From positions 62,001 to 126,000 of the forward strand of contig CAYYPK010000007.1 in the NCBI GenBank assembly GCA_964473525.1: a stretch of 64,000 nucleotides of DNA, written 5' to 3'. A program made the position numbers and the translations under genes. Below, piece after piece: positions 63,980 through 64,000 of this stretch. Under the pieces are notes generated by a model that was not told the DNA's origin, searched no databases, and saw only the letters and a list, made by a program, of their open reading frames with translations. Numbering within the stretch: position 1 is the stretch's first letter; every line of letters begins with the position of its first letter. This DNA is from GCA-2687025 sp964473525 (GTDB lineage: Bacteria > Poribacteria > WGA-4E > GCA-2687025).

Positions 63980-64000
63980 CCCCACAGAATCGCCACGGCG

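Noticed and set aside
1..64000. CRISPR arrays and phage modules
   Set aside because: No regularly spaced repeats, no cas genes, no integrase or capsid-type proteins were seen.

Overview
The window is 64 kb of GC-rich bacterial DNA, densely coded on both strands. It carries no rRNA and no housekeeping cluster apart from serA and one tRNA. Four large exported proteins end in the same C-terminal domain, with an [NP]-[FY]-PNPFNPETWIPF core, a following YWDGRN or RWDGRN box and a short basic tail. That signature, together with TolB/PD40, FG-GAP/ASPIC, LamG, DUF4832 and FGE-like exported proteins, points to Candidatus Poribacteria or a close FCB-like or Latescibacteria-like relative. This lineage call is inference from protein style, not from a marker gene.

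Layout. 1-3.0 kb: a 5'-truncated metallophosphoesterase lipoprotein, a Gfo/Idh/MocA oxidoreductase and a small unknown. 3.3-13.1 kb: three tandem paralogues of about 1,070-1,090 residues, each with eight Ig/CARDB-like repeats plus the sorting domain; the middle copy is frameshifted at a G run. 13.2-27.4 kb (minus): an Nramp-like transporter and a TolB-propeller protein, then a six-gene coupled operon running from a coiled-coil McrB-type ATPase through a DUF2357/PD-(D/E)XK nuclease, a THUMP-domain methyltransferase, a TPR protein and an ASPIC protein to an M19 dipeptidase. 27.4-29 kb: a MITE-like inverted repeat, a coiled-coil protein and a sulfotransferase remnant. 29-39 kb: metabolic and polysaccharide genes (SDR, DUF4832, MOSC, zinc-PLC-like, sodium/solute symporter, GH-A glycosidase, serA). 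39-45 kb: IS256 and IS3 remnants, small membrane and regulatory proteins, an MNT/HEPN pair and a large DUF6785-like membrane protein. 45-54.5 kb: hydantoinase hyuBA, a VapBC-type pair, a D-apionate-lactonase-like protein, and two sigma-70-like proteins, one fused to a membrane segment and a large C-terminal domain. 55-61.5 kb (minus): an apparent seven-gene unit. 61.9 kb: tRNA-Lys(CUU). 62.7-63.8 kb: an FGE/SUMF1-like lipoprotein.

Two assemblies look most worth attention. (1) 61510 down to 55321: an ECF sigma factor, three paralogous approximately 140-residue secreted proteins of a family I do not recognise (all keep an N-M-S sequon before AWGGSEGT), a membrane-anchored unknown, a LamG protein and an STT3/AglB-type oligosaccharyltransferase carrying the WWDYG motif. 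This reads as a sigma-controlled secretion and possible N-glycosylation module. (2) 27429 down to 20625: a McrBC-like, coiled-coil restriction pair translationally coupled to an RNA-type THUMP methyltransferase, suggesting a restriction-modification arrangement directed at RNA.

Three genes (middle repeat protein, oligosaccharyltransferase, and the membrane protein at 41 kb) show single-base frame breaks. These may be assembly indels, pseudogenization or recoding, and raw reads are needed to decide. Start codons were reassigned to RBS-supported positions where the longest frame was implausible.
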